Shown one piece after another: positions 33,300 to 44,840 of a stretch of DNA of 64,000 nt (position 1 is its first letter; each line of letters opens with the position of its first letter). Origin of the DNA: Cynocephalus volans (lineage: Eukaryota > Chordata > Mammalia > Dermoptera > Cynocephalidae); assembly GCF_027409185.1 (NCBI RefSeq), contig NC_084474.1, forward strand, positions 94,703,505 through 94,767,504. The letters run 5' to 3'. The notes under the pieces are model-generated. The model was given only the letters and a program-made list of their open reading frames with translations. It had not been told where the DNA came from and did not search any database. The translations under genes and the position numbers were made by a program.

Positions 33300-33590
33300 C
33301 GGTCCATCTCCTCCAGGTCTTTATCCACGTGTCACCTCCCCTCTGCAGGGAGCACTTCCTGACCCTGCCTCCATGGTCTCTGCTGCCCCATAGACCTGAG
33401 ACCCTCTGTCTTCTTCCCTGCCTGGCTTCCTCTGTGTCCCCGCTTCACGTCACCTCCAGCAGAGGCTTCCATCTGTCTCGTTCTCTTCTGCACCCTCAGT
33501 GTCCACAGCAGTCCCTGCACACAGTCGGCGCTCAGTAAATGTGCTGAGTGAATGCATTTGTCCATTCATTCATTCATTGGCGAAGCACAC
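33300..33590 (+). repeat. L2 LINE 3'-end fragment
   Basis: GTGTCACCTCCCCTCTGCAG, CACTTCCTGACCCTGCCTCC, and the end CGGCGCTCAGTAAATGTGCT with GAGTGAATGCATTTG follow the L2 3' end. (CATT)n follows. Confidence 0.85.
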
Positions 33591-34906
33591 AGCAACAAGG
33601 GCTGGCCACGTGCTGGGCACTGGGCATTCAGAGAGGAGGGCCTGTCCCTGTCTCTGTCCCCAGGGCATCTTGTAGGGAAGATGCCCTGTGTCCCAGAGGT
33701 GGCCACACAAATGCAGGGAGGGCAAGGCCAGATGAGGAGGGAGGGCAGGGGGAGTTCGCCGAGCCAAGCCAGGCATGGCAGGCATGGGCGTGTGGAAAGG
33801 GGCACCGTGCCCACAGAGGTGCGGAGGAGGGAATGGGCTGGGGCAGGGGAGCCTGGAGCACAGGGGCACGGGCACAGGGGCACAGGGGCAGAGCGCAGTG
33901 GCTCCCAAGCCCTTCTCCTCTTCCCCCCACATCTAATGTGGGTGGCTCCGTGCAGGCTCCGTGCAAGCCATGGGTCAATGGGTGAAGGGGGCACAGTGCT
34001 TGTCAGGGTGGGCAGGCTGGGAGTGAAGGGGGACATGGGTAGTGCACCCCCTCCCAGGGCATCCGCTCTGAGGCTGGACAGTGCCCGACTCGGGCTGCGT
34101 CCCTGAGGTGCGAGCTGGGCCATCTCTTGGCCGCACCTGCTTCCCACCGAGCTCTCCGCCCTCCAGTTTCTCCCCAAACCCGTCGCCTCTCCACCACCCA
34201 GCACCTGCACCCGGCACAGAGGGACCCTTCCTGGAATGGGAAAGGAAGCTCGCGTCAGCTTCACTCCACCTCTGTGCACCTGCTGTTCGTGCAGTGTCTC
34301 TGAGCCCCGTGAGCCGGACTCTGTCCCCATCCCCCAGCTGGAAGGGTTAACGGGAGGGGACAGCTGGCGCCTGCATCTGGGAGGCAGGAGGGGGGGATGC
34401 CGAGGTGGGCACAGCACTCCCTGTGGATCCCTTGGAACCACGGATTGACCCAGAACCTGCTTTTGACTACCTTCCGGGAGCCCGGCAAGCTGAGCCTGGG
34501 CCTAGGTCCTCACACGGGCTGCGGCAGGGTCCCCTCGCAGTTCCCATTCATCAGGATCAGGGCCCGCTCTTGGGGGCTCCAACCAGACCCAGCCCAGCCG
34601 CACCTGCTGCCCCCACTGTGTCCATCTGCGACCCCGCTGGGCTCTGGGGACACGGCCCAGTCAGGGAGCTGGAGGCCTGCGTAGGACCCGCGTGCATGGA
34701 GGGTGGGGTCTGCAGCCTGTGCCGAGGCTGGGCCTGTGGGCCGCAGCTGAGAGGGAGCACCAGGCAGCGGCTGCCCGCTGCGCCCCACCCTATGAACCAT
34801 GGGCAACACTGTGCCGTCGTCCTGCACCCCAGGCCTGCTCCCCAAAGCCCAGGCTCCTGCCCGTGACCCTCTGTCTCTCTATCTTTTGCCCCCCGCCCTG
34901 CCCCAG

Positions 34907-35050
34907 TCCTCAGCATCCACAAGCTCCCAGCCAGCGGAGCCACTGACATCAGCTTCCCCATGAAGGGCTGGCGGGCCACGGGCGACTGGGCCAAGGTGCC
35001 GGAGGACAGGGTCACCGTGTCTAAGAGCGTCTTCTCCACGGGGCTGGCAG
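34907..35050 (+). CDS. ADGRB1: ADGRB1 exon 14: GAIN subdomain B, first strands
   Basis: Encodes residues 767-814, beginning [20 protein letters not shown] and continuing [20 protein letters not shown]. It matches the beta-sandwich start of the GAIN domain. The acceptor AG is at 34,905-34,906 and the donor GTGAGG starts at 35,051. Confidence 0.96.
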
Positions 35051-35578
35051 GTGAGGGGCCCCAAGGAGTGGGAGGGGCCCTCATAGGAGACTCAGTCCCC
35101 AGAGTCTGGGGGCCGGCCATCCTGAGAAGTCCCTGCTGGAGTCTAGCCTGCCACCTCAAGAGATAGGGTGACATCCCTGCTACTTCTTATTGTCCCGAGG
35201 TTGTCCCCTCTTCCAGGAAGCCCTCCCTACCCTCCCTGGGGGCAGTGCCTGTGTACAGCGCATGTACCACCTCGTTGCAGAGAGGGAAAGGGACTTGCTC
35301 GAGTCACACAGCAAGGACTCTGGTTCCCAGGAAGAAAAGCCGCGTCCTGCCTGCCCCACAATTCTTGGGGGTCACTCGAGAAGGGCCCCAGCTTCCCCCT
35401 CTTCCTACCTGGGACCCAGGCAGTGGCCCCAGCTCCTCCACTGCAGCATCTGTGGGTGGGGATGGATCGGATGGTGACGTGACTTTGCAGAGGGGACAGT
35501 AGAGGCCAACAAGGCAGGGTCCAGGCTGGCCCCAAGCTGCAGAGACAAGGTTGGGGGCAACAGCACACTCTCTTCCAG
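35051..35578. other. Intron 14 of ADGRB1
   Basis: This 528-nt intron has a possible antisense MIR remnant at 35,255-35,330. Nothing else is recognised. Confidence 0.9.
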
Positions 35579-35654
35579 AGGCTGATGACTCCTCTGTGTT
35601 CGTGGTGGGCACCGTGCTCTACAGAAACCTCGGCAGCTTCCTGGCCCTGCAGAG
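35579..35654 (+). CDS. ADGRB1: ADGRB1 exon 15: GAIN subdomain B
   Basis: Encodes residues 815-839 plus two bases: [20 protein letters not shown] followed by FLALQ. The acceptor AG is at 35,577-35,578 and the donor GTGGGC starts at 35,655. Confidence 0.95.
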
Positions 35655-35851
35655 GTGGGCAACGTGGGGCAGGCAGGGTGGGAGGGGGCCCAGGGGCTGG
35701 CCTGGAGGAGGTGGACAATGGGTTGGGCATGGAGGGGGGCCTTGGGGGGCATTTGGAGAAGGGGCCGGGGGTTCAGCCTGGCCTGGGGGAGGAGCTGAGA
35801 AGCTCTCCTGGGCTAGCTCCCTGACCGCTGCTGCTCCTGTGGCTGCACCAG

Positions 35852-35954
35852 GAACACGACTGTCCTGAACTCCAAAGTCATCTCGGTGACTGTGAAGCCT
35901 CCCCCTCGCTCCCTACTCACACCCTTGGAGATCGAGTTTGCCCACATGTACAAT
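35852..35954 (+). CDS. ADGRB1: ADGRB1 exon 16: GAIN subdomain B
   Basis: Encodes residues 840-874: [20 protein letters not shown] followed by [18 protein letters not shown] is an N-glycosylation sequon. The acceptor AG is at 35,850-35,851 and the donor GTGAGT starts at 35,955 (phase 0). Confidence 0.96.
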
Positions 35955-36029
35955 GTGAGTGCCCTCTGTGTGTGCACGCTGGCACGTGTGTGCATGCGTG
36001 TGCATGTGATTTTTCTCTGATCCCAAGAG

Positions 36030-36215
36030 TAGAGCGTTTGTGCTCATACTTCCCAGGCATTAGCCCTTTGGGGTCTCACAACAGCCCTGCAGGAGAGCTG
36101 CTTTTATCCCTGAATTGTAGGTGGGGAAACTGAGGCTCAGAGAGGTGTGGTGACTTGCCCAGGATCACACAGCCTGTTGATGTGGTGCTGAAATTCCGCC
36201 CATGTCTGACCCCAC
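36030..36215 (-). repeat. MIR SINE fragment, well preserved
   Basis: GTGGGGAAACTGAGGCTCAG followed by AGAGGTGTGGTGACTTGCCC and AGGATCACACAGCCTG is an antisense MIR. Confidence 0.9.
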
Positions 36216-36894
36216 CACCTGAGATCTAACCACTGCCCACCCTGGCCTTCTTGGCTGGGTTCTTTTGGGGAAGAGAAGGCCATTTCCTTCTGGGAAACGG
36301 AGCCCACCTATCCATGCTTACAACCCCCTTCATCCCTGGCGTGTGTGACTGGGCGCTGTCTCCTTTCACACCATCTTCTTGGCTGCCCCCAGCCCCCAGA
36401 CCCACTACCCCTGCGGCCCCCAGGGAGCCCTTGAGGCTGGGAAGTGCAGGGTCACCCTCTGCCAGAGCCCCTGGAGCAGACTTCCAGGCCTCACCATGCA
36501 GAGTTTTGGATTTTAGTGCCAAGAGCATTGCCTCAGCACTCCTGGGCTTCCTCCAGGTTCCAGGGTGTTTCCGCTGTGTGACCCAATGCAGTCCCCAACC
36601 GCCCAGCATAGGGTCTGCACACAAGCCTGGCGGGACTCGGTGGGGCCCGTGGGTACCGTCGTTGCCCACCCAGGGCCTCAGAGGGGTGGCAGTTGGAGCT
36701 CCTGCAGCACCCCTGCTCCTGCTCCTTGGCGCTATCCCTTGCACCTCCAAGCAGTAGGGGCTGAGATGCACTTTGGGTGGGCTCAGAGCAGGACCCCAAG
36801 GGGGTGAGGCACCCAGGTTACCCAGCCAGGCCAGGGCAGCACCAGGCCTTGAACCCCGGGCCTGGGCTGTGGGGAGCTGTGGGAAGAACCCAGC

Positions 36895-37030
36895 TCTGCC
36901 TTTCCCAGCTGTGTGATCTTGGGGGAGTCGCTCAACCTCTCTGTGCTGTAGCTCCCTTCCTTATCAAATGGGAACAAACAGAGTTGGGTAAGGACTACGC
37001 GGTTCCATAAGTGCTCAGAGCACCTCCCCT
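36895..37030 (+). repeat. MIR SINE fragment
   Basis: CAGCTGTGTGATCTTGGGGG, CTCAACCTCTCTGTGCTGTA and CCATAAGTGCTCAGAGCACC follow the sense MIR order. Confidence 0.8.
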
Positions 37031-37490
37031 CAAGAGCGCCAGTGCGCCTGCTGTGTGTGCCCCTCCTGCAGTGCTGGTGAGCAGCCAGCCTGGCAGGGAC
37101 AGCGCCCAGGAGCGCCCTTGGACGTAGTTCATGAGACCATGGACATCAGGGCAGGACGGGGGTGTGTGCCTGACCCCGATCACATACTTTGTATCAGGGA
37201 AGGATGTCGGGCACTGGTGCCTAGCCCTGCCATCATACCTGGGCTCTGGGAGGGGACAGATGCTGCCCAAGGCCACACAGTGGGAAGTGGGCAGTTGAGG
37301 CAGGCCCAAGTGACCTTGGGCCAGTTCCATCTCCACTTGGGCCTCAGTGTCCTCCTTATAAAATGCAGTCTCTTGGGGGACCCACCTTGTCAGGGCTCCT
37401 AGCACGCCCGTGGGTGGATCCTGCGGTGACCCGCGGGTGGGGGCTGGTTGGGGTGGGTGGAGGCCCTGACTCCTTCCTCTTCTCTCCCAG

Positions 37491-37534
37491 GGCACCACCA
37501 ACCAGACCTGTATCCTGTGGGATGAGACAGATGT
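37491..37534 (+). CDS. ADGRB1: ADGRB1 exon 17: GPS region, first half
   Basis: Encodes residues 875-888 plus two bases: GTTNQTCILWDETD and the first bases of V. CxLW is the first part of the GPS motif and NQT a glycosylation sequon. The acceptor AG is at 37,489-37,490 and the donor GTAAGT starts at 37,535. The following 19-kb intron separates the two halves of the GPS. Confidence 0.96.
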
Positions 37535-38706
37535 GTAAGTTCACCTGGGTTTTGTGGTCTTGAAGCTCTGGGGTGGGGTCTGGGGAAGGCTGAGCCAGTG
37601 GGGAAGGGGCATAGGTTTTCGGTTCGAGGCCACTGTCCCCCAACCCCCATCCATCTGTGTACTCACATGGTCCTCCTGCCCACTCCCTGCCTTGGTCTGC
37701 CTCTGGAGCCCACCAGGTCCCGCTGCCAACCCCCCCCCAGTTCAGGGGAGGGGAGGGATGTGCATGTCCAGCCCTGGGCCAGGTGATGGGGCGGGGCATC
37801 CTGGCCCCCCCATGCCCAGAGCGGGTTGCATCCTAGGTCTGCAGGTGGGCACCAGGTGCCGCGGAGCTGGGCAGCGTCACTGCGCCGGACAGGGCAGCTT
37901 GCGGGGGGGATTGCAGACTGGGAGTACTCAGATGGGGCGTGGGGGCCCTGGGCCAGTCAGGGTGGCCTTGTGGTCACGCATTCGGTTCCTCATCAAGCCC
38001 GTTAGGTGCCTGTCTCAGGTGCTGTGGCACACAAGGACAAACTTGACGCTTGTTCAATGCCTGGTGGAGGTTCTGCCCAGAGTGGCCAGGCAGTGGTGTG
38101 CGATCTCAGGGCACTGCCTGGGCACGCCAGAGCGGTGACCTCCCAGACCACAAGGCTAATGGAGGAGTGAGAAGGATGCCTCATTTAGTCAGAAGGAAGA
38201 GTCACCCCAGAGGTGAAGCAGGGTCAGGATTTGGGGAGATGGGTGGAGAGAACTTGGTGGCAGGATTGTGACAGGTCAGGTGGGCAGGGGCTCTGGCCTG
38301 TGAGTTGGAGGCTGTGGTCAAGGAGCTGGGTGTCCCGGCCATCGCCCACCTGCCCCTCTGAACACCTCCCTCAACTCTGGCCCCCCTTGCTGCCCTGGCA
38401 CGGTCAACCCCAGGCCTCCTTGAACCCCTCCGCCAGGCTGGCTGGCTGCCCAGGCACTGGTGGTACGTGCAGCAGTCTCTCAAGTTGCAGGAAGTGCAAG
38501 GGTGACTGTGTATCCTGGGATGCCAGGGAAGGCTTCCTGAGTGGCTGGAGATGGAGGAGGACAGCTTTGGCCAGCAGTGAAGGGAGGAAGGTTTCAGGAA
38601 CAGGCACAGCTTGAGCAAAAGCACGGAGGTTGTATGTGCAGAGAGGCATGGGGAGGCCAGACGGTGACAGCATGTTTCTTGACTCGGGAAGTTGTTGAGG
38701 CAGTGG

Positions 38707-38830
38707 GGTAGTCATCCGTCTGTCCACCTACCATCCACTCATCTGTCCATCCATCATCCATTCACCCACCCACCCGCCCACTCAGCCAGCCAGCCAGCCA
38801 CCCACCCACCGTTCAACCGTCCACCCATGT
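38707..38830. repeat. CCAT/CCAC/CCAG tetranucleotide repeat
   Basis: Words CATCCATC, CACCCACC and CAGCCAGC repeat here. It is the complementary strand type of the large ATGG array 3 kb downstream. Confidence 0.85.
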
Positions 38831-40339
38831 TAGGTCATGCCATGTGCCAAGCAGTGTCTGGTGGCAGGTGTGGTGTTTTGGAGCAGGGCTGTGGCAGCCA
38901 CCACCAGGAGGTGACGTTTGGGCAGAGGCCTGGCACCTGTAGTAACGTGCACATGGGTGTCTGGGGACAAGCGTCTTGGCAGAAGGAACAGACTGCAGGA
39001 GTGTGCAGGGCCACGCCCTCACCTCCCCCTACTGCTGGCCTTTCCTGCTCTGGGTCTGGGGGCCGGGGGCTGGGCGGGGCAGAGCTGGGATGGCCCTGCA
39101 GCCCTGGGAAGCTGGCTTTCTGGCTTTGGTTGCTACTTGATGCTTTTCTCCAGGTTTTGCAGGTGGCACAAGTTCTTTGTACAAAATAGGTAATCAGAAA
39201 AGGATGGGAAAAGCAAGAAAAAAGAGCCCGGCACCCCCACTACCCAGTCTGGCCCCTGTGGCCATTCTGGGGTGTCTTGGAGTTCTGCATTTTCAGGGGT
39301 GGAGGGGGTGCTGTGGCTGCAGGTTGGTCCTGCCTCACCCCTGACGTTACCACAAGCCCCTGCCACAGCCTAGAAACCTCCCTTGGGGCTGTTCACTGGC
39401 TGCTGCAGCTCCCAGGGGCGGCCCCCCCGGCCCCCCACTTTCTACTGACATAAGCCCAGTGCAGCCAGCGTCCACATCCACGCAGGAATGGTTCCGTCCG
39501 TATTCCTGATTATTCCCGGGGTTGAGTCCTCAGACAATCTTCAGCTCTTGGTAGAGAATTGCTCCAAGCAGCAGGCCGTGAGGGGTCTGGCCAGCCCAGC
39601 TGAGTCAAGGACACTGTCACAGGGACCAGGCTATGGGCTTGGGCTATCCTGGACCCTGGGCGCCTCGGCTTCCTTGTCATTGTGGCCAGAGTCTGCCTGC
39701 TTTGGGGGAGGAGCAGGGGCAGTGAGAGGACTGTGGTCAGGACCTCGGGTGCTGGGCATCGGCATGGCCTCACCTGCCCTTCCTCCCACAGGCATGGGGG
39801 GGTGCCCAGGGCCTCGAGGACAGTTCTGAGTGGCATTGCACACACAGGTTCCTGGTTTGACCCTGACGCAGCCCTGGGAGCTGGGCCCACCTCACACCTG
39901 TTACCTGTGAGGTGCTGAAGGGCCCATGGTCCAGCTGAAAGCTCAGTGCTGGTGGAGGCTGTCTGCTCCAGAGCTGGGCAGCCTGGAGTCCCAGAGGGTG
40001 GGCAGTGGCTGAGGGGGCGTGGGGGCGCTGACTTCTTCTCCCTGCCTCCCACCTCCTCTCTGCTCTGCACAGGGGGCTCCTGCCTCCGCAGCTGCTGGGG
40101 CCATGCCTCACCCTATGAACCAGCTCACAGGAGCCAAGTGCTTCCCTGTTGACCTGAAAGGGAGACCATGGTCAGGGCCCCTGGTCTGCTTCCACCAGTG
40201 TGCCAGGGGATTGGGTCTGTGCTGGCGTGGGCCTGTATATGTACGCTTGGGTGAGAAAGAGCCCATGTGTTGGGGAGGGATTCTGTTGGGAGGAGAGTGG
40301 GGTGGTTTGTAGGAGACAGCCATCAGTGACCATCAGCCG

Positions 40340-40510
40340 AGCTAAAGTGACCTCTTAGGTCCATAATTGTGACTCATATTGAACCCTGATCCTAGTCACA
40401 TATAGAGCCCAGATCCCAATCTCAGATTGAGCCTGTACTCTGGTCATGTGCTGAGCCTTGATTCTGTTCACTTGCTGAACCCTGATCCTGGTCCCACACT
40501 GAGCCTTTCG
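40340..40510 (+). repeat. 24-bp minisatellite family, degenerate copy in intron 17
   Basis: GAACCCTGATCCTAGTCACA, GAACCCTGATCCTGGTCCCA and related words recur at about 24-bp spacing, in the same orientation as the intron 11 array. About seven units are recognisable. Confidence 0.75.
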
Positions 40511-41145
40511 TGTCTCCGCTAGAATAACTTGTGCTTGATTACATGAGTTACGTATGTGTCATATGCCTGCAGAGCTACCTCCTCTTCCAGCCACATGTAA
40601 CAGTTGACCCTGTGACACACTCATCTTGGAAAGAATGAGTCAGAGGCTTCCACCCCCAGTTCGGTCTCTCTGCCTACCTCACCCCCTTATCCACACACAC
40701 ATTTGCACACAGGGGCTTGACAGCCACACCCAGGTTTTTGCTCACACTCTGGTAGCCTTGAGGTCCCTCATCCCAGTACCCAGAGTTATGTGACCCAATC
40801 CCACCCTCTCAGGCCCAAATACCCTGGATCACCCAGGTCTGAGCCTGCCTGGCAGCATGGTTCAAGGCTCCTGCTACCCCTGCTCCCTCCACCAGCCTGG
40901 CCAGTGGCAGTGAGGGCCTGGGAGTGGGGTGTTGGAGAGGAAAATGGGGAGTAAAGGGGGGCCTTGCAGAGTTTCCAAATATTCAGACCAGTGGAGACCA
41001 CCCATACCTTAGCGTGCTCCTCTAAAGTTCCTCAGCCACGTGTGTGTCTCAGCCAAGGAGGGTGGTGGCAGCCATGTCAAAGTCAGGTCTGTATCCTGAG
41101 AGTCAAGTGCTGCCCTGTTGAGGATCAGCCATGGTCTATGCGAGA

Positions 41146-41476
41146 GGTGGTGACGGGGTGGCTGGGTGCAGGAATGGGTGGGTGAATGGATGCGTGTGGG
41201 CGGCGCTGGACAAGTGGGGGTGTGCATAGACCTTGGTAGCTGGAGACGTGTGGGGTGGATGGATTCAGGAGCACAGTTGTGGACTGCTGCGTGACCAGTA
41301 GGTAAGAGGAGAGTAGGCGATGGCTGGAGGCATGATCCGTTGACAGGTGATGGAAGGAAGGGTGAGTGGGTGGGCTGTGGATGAGAGGACAGACGGGTAG
41401 AGATGGGTCAGTGGGTGGATGAGTGAGTGGGTAAGAGAAGGAAAGAAGGTGGAAGACGGGTTGGAAGGATGGAGAG
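41146..41476 (+). repeat. Degenerate tetranucleotide repeat upstream of the MLT1 element
   Basis: Imperfect GGATGGATG, GGGTGAATGG and GTGAGTGGG words occur between unique sequence. It appears to be an older or eroded flank of the main array. Confidence 0.65.
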
Positions 41477-41940
41477 TACATTAGTTTCCAGGACTGCCAT
41501 AGCAAATTATGGAAATTACCACAAACTAGGTGACTTGAGACAACAGAAATCCATTCTCTCATAGTTCCAGGGGCCAGAATTTTGAAATCAAGGGGAGGGC
41601 AGGGCCACCTCCCTCTGACGGCTCTGGGGAGGGTCCTTTCTTGCTGCCCCAACATCCTTGGCTCTGAGCAATTCTTGGCGTTTCTTGGTTTGTGGCGCCA
41701 TTGCTCGGACTCTGCCTCTGTCTTCACACTGCCTTCTCCCTGCCTGTCTCTGCGTCCTCTCTTCTTATAACACCAGTCAATGGATCCATGGCCCACCCTA
41801 AATCTAGTATGATATCACCTCAAGATCCTTACCTCAACAACATCTGCAAGGACCGTATTTCCAAATGAGATCATGTTCACTAGTTCTGAGAGTTAGGACT
41901 TGGACAGATATTTCGGAGTGACACTGTTCAGCCCACTATA
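41477..41940 (-). mobile_element. MLT1-type solo LTR (ERVL-MaLR), antisense
   Basis: On the minus strand the element starts near a GTGGGCTGAACAGTGTCAC segment, passes CATTTGGAAATACGGTCCTT and GCAGATGTTG, the GGGTGGGCC word and TTATAAGAAGAGAG, and ends CTATGAGAGAATGGATTTCT then AACTAATGTA. This order fits an MLT1 LTR. These are ancient non-autonomous retroviral-type LTRs. No internal region or coding sequence is present. It lies inside the tetranucleotide-rich zone. Confidence 0.88.
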
Positions 41941-41944
41941 GACA

Positions 41945-44840
41945 GAGAGGTGGGTGATGGATTTGTGGGTGAATGGGAGGGTGGATGGATGGGTGGATGG
42001 TTAAAAGCACGGATGAATGAGTGGATGGGAAAGTGGGTGGGTGGGTGGATGAATGGATGGGAGAATGGGTGAGTGGGTGGATGGGTGGATGGGAGAATGG
42101 AAGGGTGGATGGAAGGATGGGAGAATGGATGGGTGGGTGGATGGATGGATGGATGGATGGATGGGAGAACGGGTGGGTGGATGGATGATGGATGGGAGGA
42201 TGGGTGGATGGAAGGATGGGAGAATGGATGGGTGGGTGGGTGGATGGATGGATGGATGGATGGATGGATGGATGGATGGATGGGAGAATGGATGGGTGGA
42301 TGGATGGATGGATGGGAGAATGGATGGGTGGATGGAAGGATGGGAGAATGGATGGGTGGGTGGATGGATGGATGGGAGAATGGACGGGTGGGTGGATGGA
42401 TGGATGGGAGAATGGACGGGTGGGTGGATGGATGGATGGGAGAATGGACGAGTGGGTGGATGATGGATGGATGGTAGAATCGATGGGTGGATGGAAGGAT
42501 GGGAGAATGGATGGGTGGCTGGGAGGATGGGTGAGTGGGTGGATGGGTGGATGGGAGAATGGGTGGGTGGGTGGATGGATGGGAGAATGGATGGGTGGGT
42601 GGATGGGAGAATGGATGGGTTGGTGGATGGATGGATGGATGGATGGATGGATGGGAGAATGGGTGGATGGATGGATGGATGGATGGATGGATGGATGGAT
42701 GGATGGGAGAATGGGTGGGTGGATGGATGGAAGGAAGGATGGGAGAATGGGTGTGTGGGTGGGTGGATGGATGGGTGGGAGAATGGATGGGTGGGTGGAT
42801 GGATGTATGGGAGAATGGGTGGGTCGATGGATGGATGGATGGGTGGATGGATGGATGTATGGATGGGAGAATGGGTGGGTGGGTGGGTGGATAGATGGAT
42901 GGATGGGAGAATGGGTGGGTTGGTGGAAGGAGGGATGGATGGTTGGGAAAATGGATGGGTGGGTGAATGGATGGATGGATGGATAAGAGAATGGGTGGGT
43001 GGGTGGATGGATTGATGGATGGATGGATGGGAGAATGGGTGGGTGGGTTGATGGATAGGTGGATGGATAAGAGAATGGGTGGGTGGTTGGGTGGGTGAGA
43101 GGATGGGAGAATGGGTAGGTGGGTGGATGGATGGGAGAATGGATGGATGGATGGATGGATGGGAGAATGGGTGGGTGGATGGATGGATGCATGGGAGAAT
43201 GGGTGGGTGGATGTATGGAAGGAAGGATGGGAGAATGGGTGGGTGGGTGGGTGGGTGGATGGATGGGTGGGAGAATGGATGGGTGGGTGGATGGATGTAT
43301 GGAGAATGGGTGGGTCGATGGATGGATGGATGGGTGGATGGATGGATGTATGGATGGGAGAATGGGTGGGTGGGTGGATGGATGGATGGGAGAATGGGTG
43401 GGTTGGTGGAAGGAGGGATGGATGGTTGGGAAAATGGATGGGTGGGTGAATGAATGGATGGATGGATAGGAGAATGGGTGGGTGGGTGGATGGATCGATG
43501 GATGGATGGATGGGAGAATGGGTGGGTGGGTTGATGGATAGATGGATGGATAAGAGAATGGGTGGGTGGTTGGGTGGGTGAGAGGATGGGAGAATGGGTA
43601 GCTGGGTGGATGGATGGGAGAATGGATGGGTGGGTGGATGGATGGGTGGATGAATGGGTGGATGGATGAATGGATGTGAGAATGGATGGGTGGGTTTATG
43701 GATAGATGGATGGATAGGAGAATGGGTGGGTGGTTGGGTGGGTGGAAGGATGGGAGAATGGGTGCGTGGGTGGATGGATGGATGGATGGATGGGAGAATG
43801 GGTGGATGGATGGATGGATGCATGGGAGAATGGGTGGGTGGGTGGGTGGATGGATGTATGGGAGAATGGGTGGGTCGATGGATGGATGGATGGGAGAATG
43901 GGTGGGTGGGTGGATGGATGGATGGATGGATGCATGGATGGATGGGAGAAAGGGTGGATCGGTGGATGGATGGATGGATGGATGGGAGAAAGGGTGGGTG
44001 GGTGGATGGATGGAGGGATGGAGGGATGGATGGATGGTTGGATAGGATAATGGGTGGGTGGGTGGATGGATGGATGGATGGATGGATGGGGGAATGGATG
44101 GATGGATGGATGGATGGGAGATTGGGTGGTTCAGTGGATGGATTGGTGGATGGTTGGGAGAATGGATGGATGGGTGGATGGATGGATGGAAGGATGGGAG
44201 AATGGGTGGGTGGGTGGATGGGTGGGAGAATGGTTGGTTGGGTGGGTGGGTGGGTGGATGGGTGGATGGATGGATGGATGGATGGATGGGAGAATGGGTG
44301 GGTGGGTGGATGGGTGGATGGATGGGAGAATGGATGGGTGGGTGGGTGGGTGGATGGATGGATGGATGGATGGGAGAACGGATGGTTGGGTGGATGGATG
44401 GATGGATGGATGGGAGAATGGGTGGGTTGGTGGATGGATGGATGGATGGTTGGGAGAATGGATAGGTGGGTGGATGGAGGGATAGATGGATGGGAGAATG
44501 GGTGGGTGGATTGATGGGTGAATGGATGGATGGATGGATGGATGGGAGAATGGGTGGGTGGGTGGATGGGTGGATGGATGGGAGAATGGATGGGTGGGTG
44601 GGTGGGTGGATGGATGGATGGATGGATGGGAGAACGGATGGTTGGGTGGATGGATGGATGGATGGATGGGAGAATGGGTGGGTTGGTGGATGGATGGATG
44701 GATGGTTGGGAGAATGGATAGGTGGGTGGATGGATGGATAGATGGATGGGATAATGGATGGGTGGGTGAATGGGTAGATGGGTAGGTGGGTGGATGGGTT
44801 GATGGATGGATGAGTAGATGATGGGTGGAGATGCAGATGG
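41945..44840 (+). repeat. Large ATGG/TGGG tetranucleotide array with higher-order structure
   Basis: Nearly 2.9 kb of GGAT and GGGT units is punctuated by GGGAGAATGG words every few tens of bases. Two longer periods are visible: markers in 42,720-43,070 recur 483 bp later (the GTGGAAGGAGGG word at 42,921 and 43,404; TAAGAGAATG at 43,068 and 43,551), and 44,266-44,481 recurs 256 bp later (GAGAACG at 44,374 and 44,630). The G strand is + throughout. Very long open frames on both strands (631 codons on the minus strand) are by-products of the repeat, which lacks stop words. Confidence 0.95.

Larger units (their letters stand above)
30550..34906. other. Intron 13 of ADGRB1
   Basis: This 4,357-nt intron holds MIR pieces near 30,600 and 30,995, a long C/T-rich region (about 32,400-33,290) with a nearly pure pyrimidine tract at 32,641-32,745, and an L2 fragment at 33,300-33,590. 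No exon was recognised. Confidence 0.9.
35955..37490. other. Intron 16 of ADGRB1
   Basis: This 1,536-nt intron contains MIR fragments at about 36,030-36,215 (antisense) and 36,895-37,030 (sense), and a likely third near 37,260-37,365. No exon is seen. Confidence 0.9.

Noticed and set aside
37091..37112. Possible REST (RE1) site near GGGACAGCGCC
   Set aside because: Only the right half-site matches; the left half is missing at canonical spacing.
41928..43823. 631-codon open frame on the minus strand (His/Pro/Ser/Ile repeats) and similar + strand frames rich in Gly/Trp/Met/Asp
   Set aside because: They are produced by the ATGG/TGGG array, whose words contain no stop codon on the minus strand. 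There is no start context, no unique sequence and no similarity to a protein.
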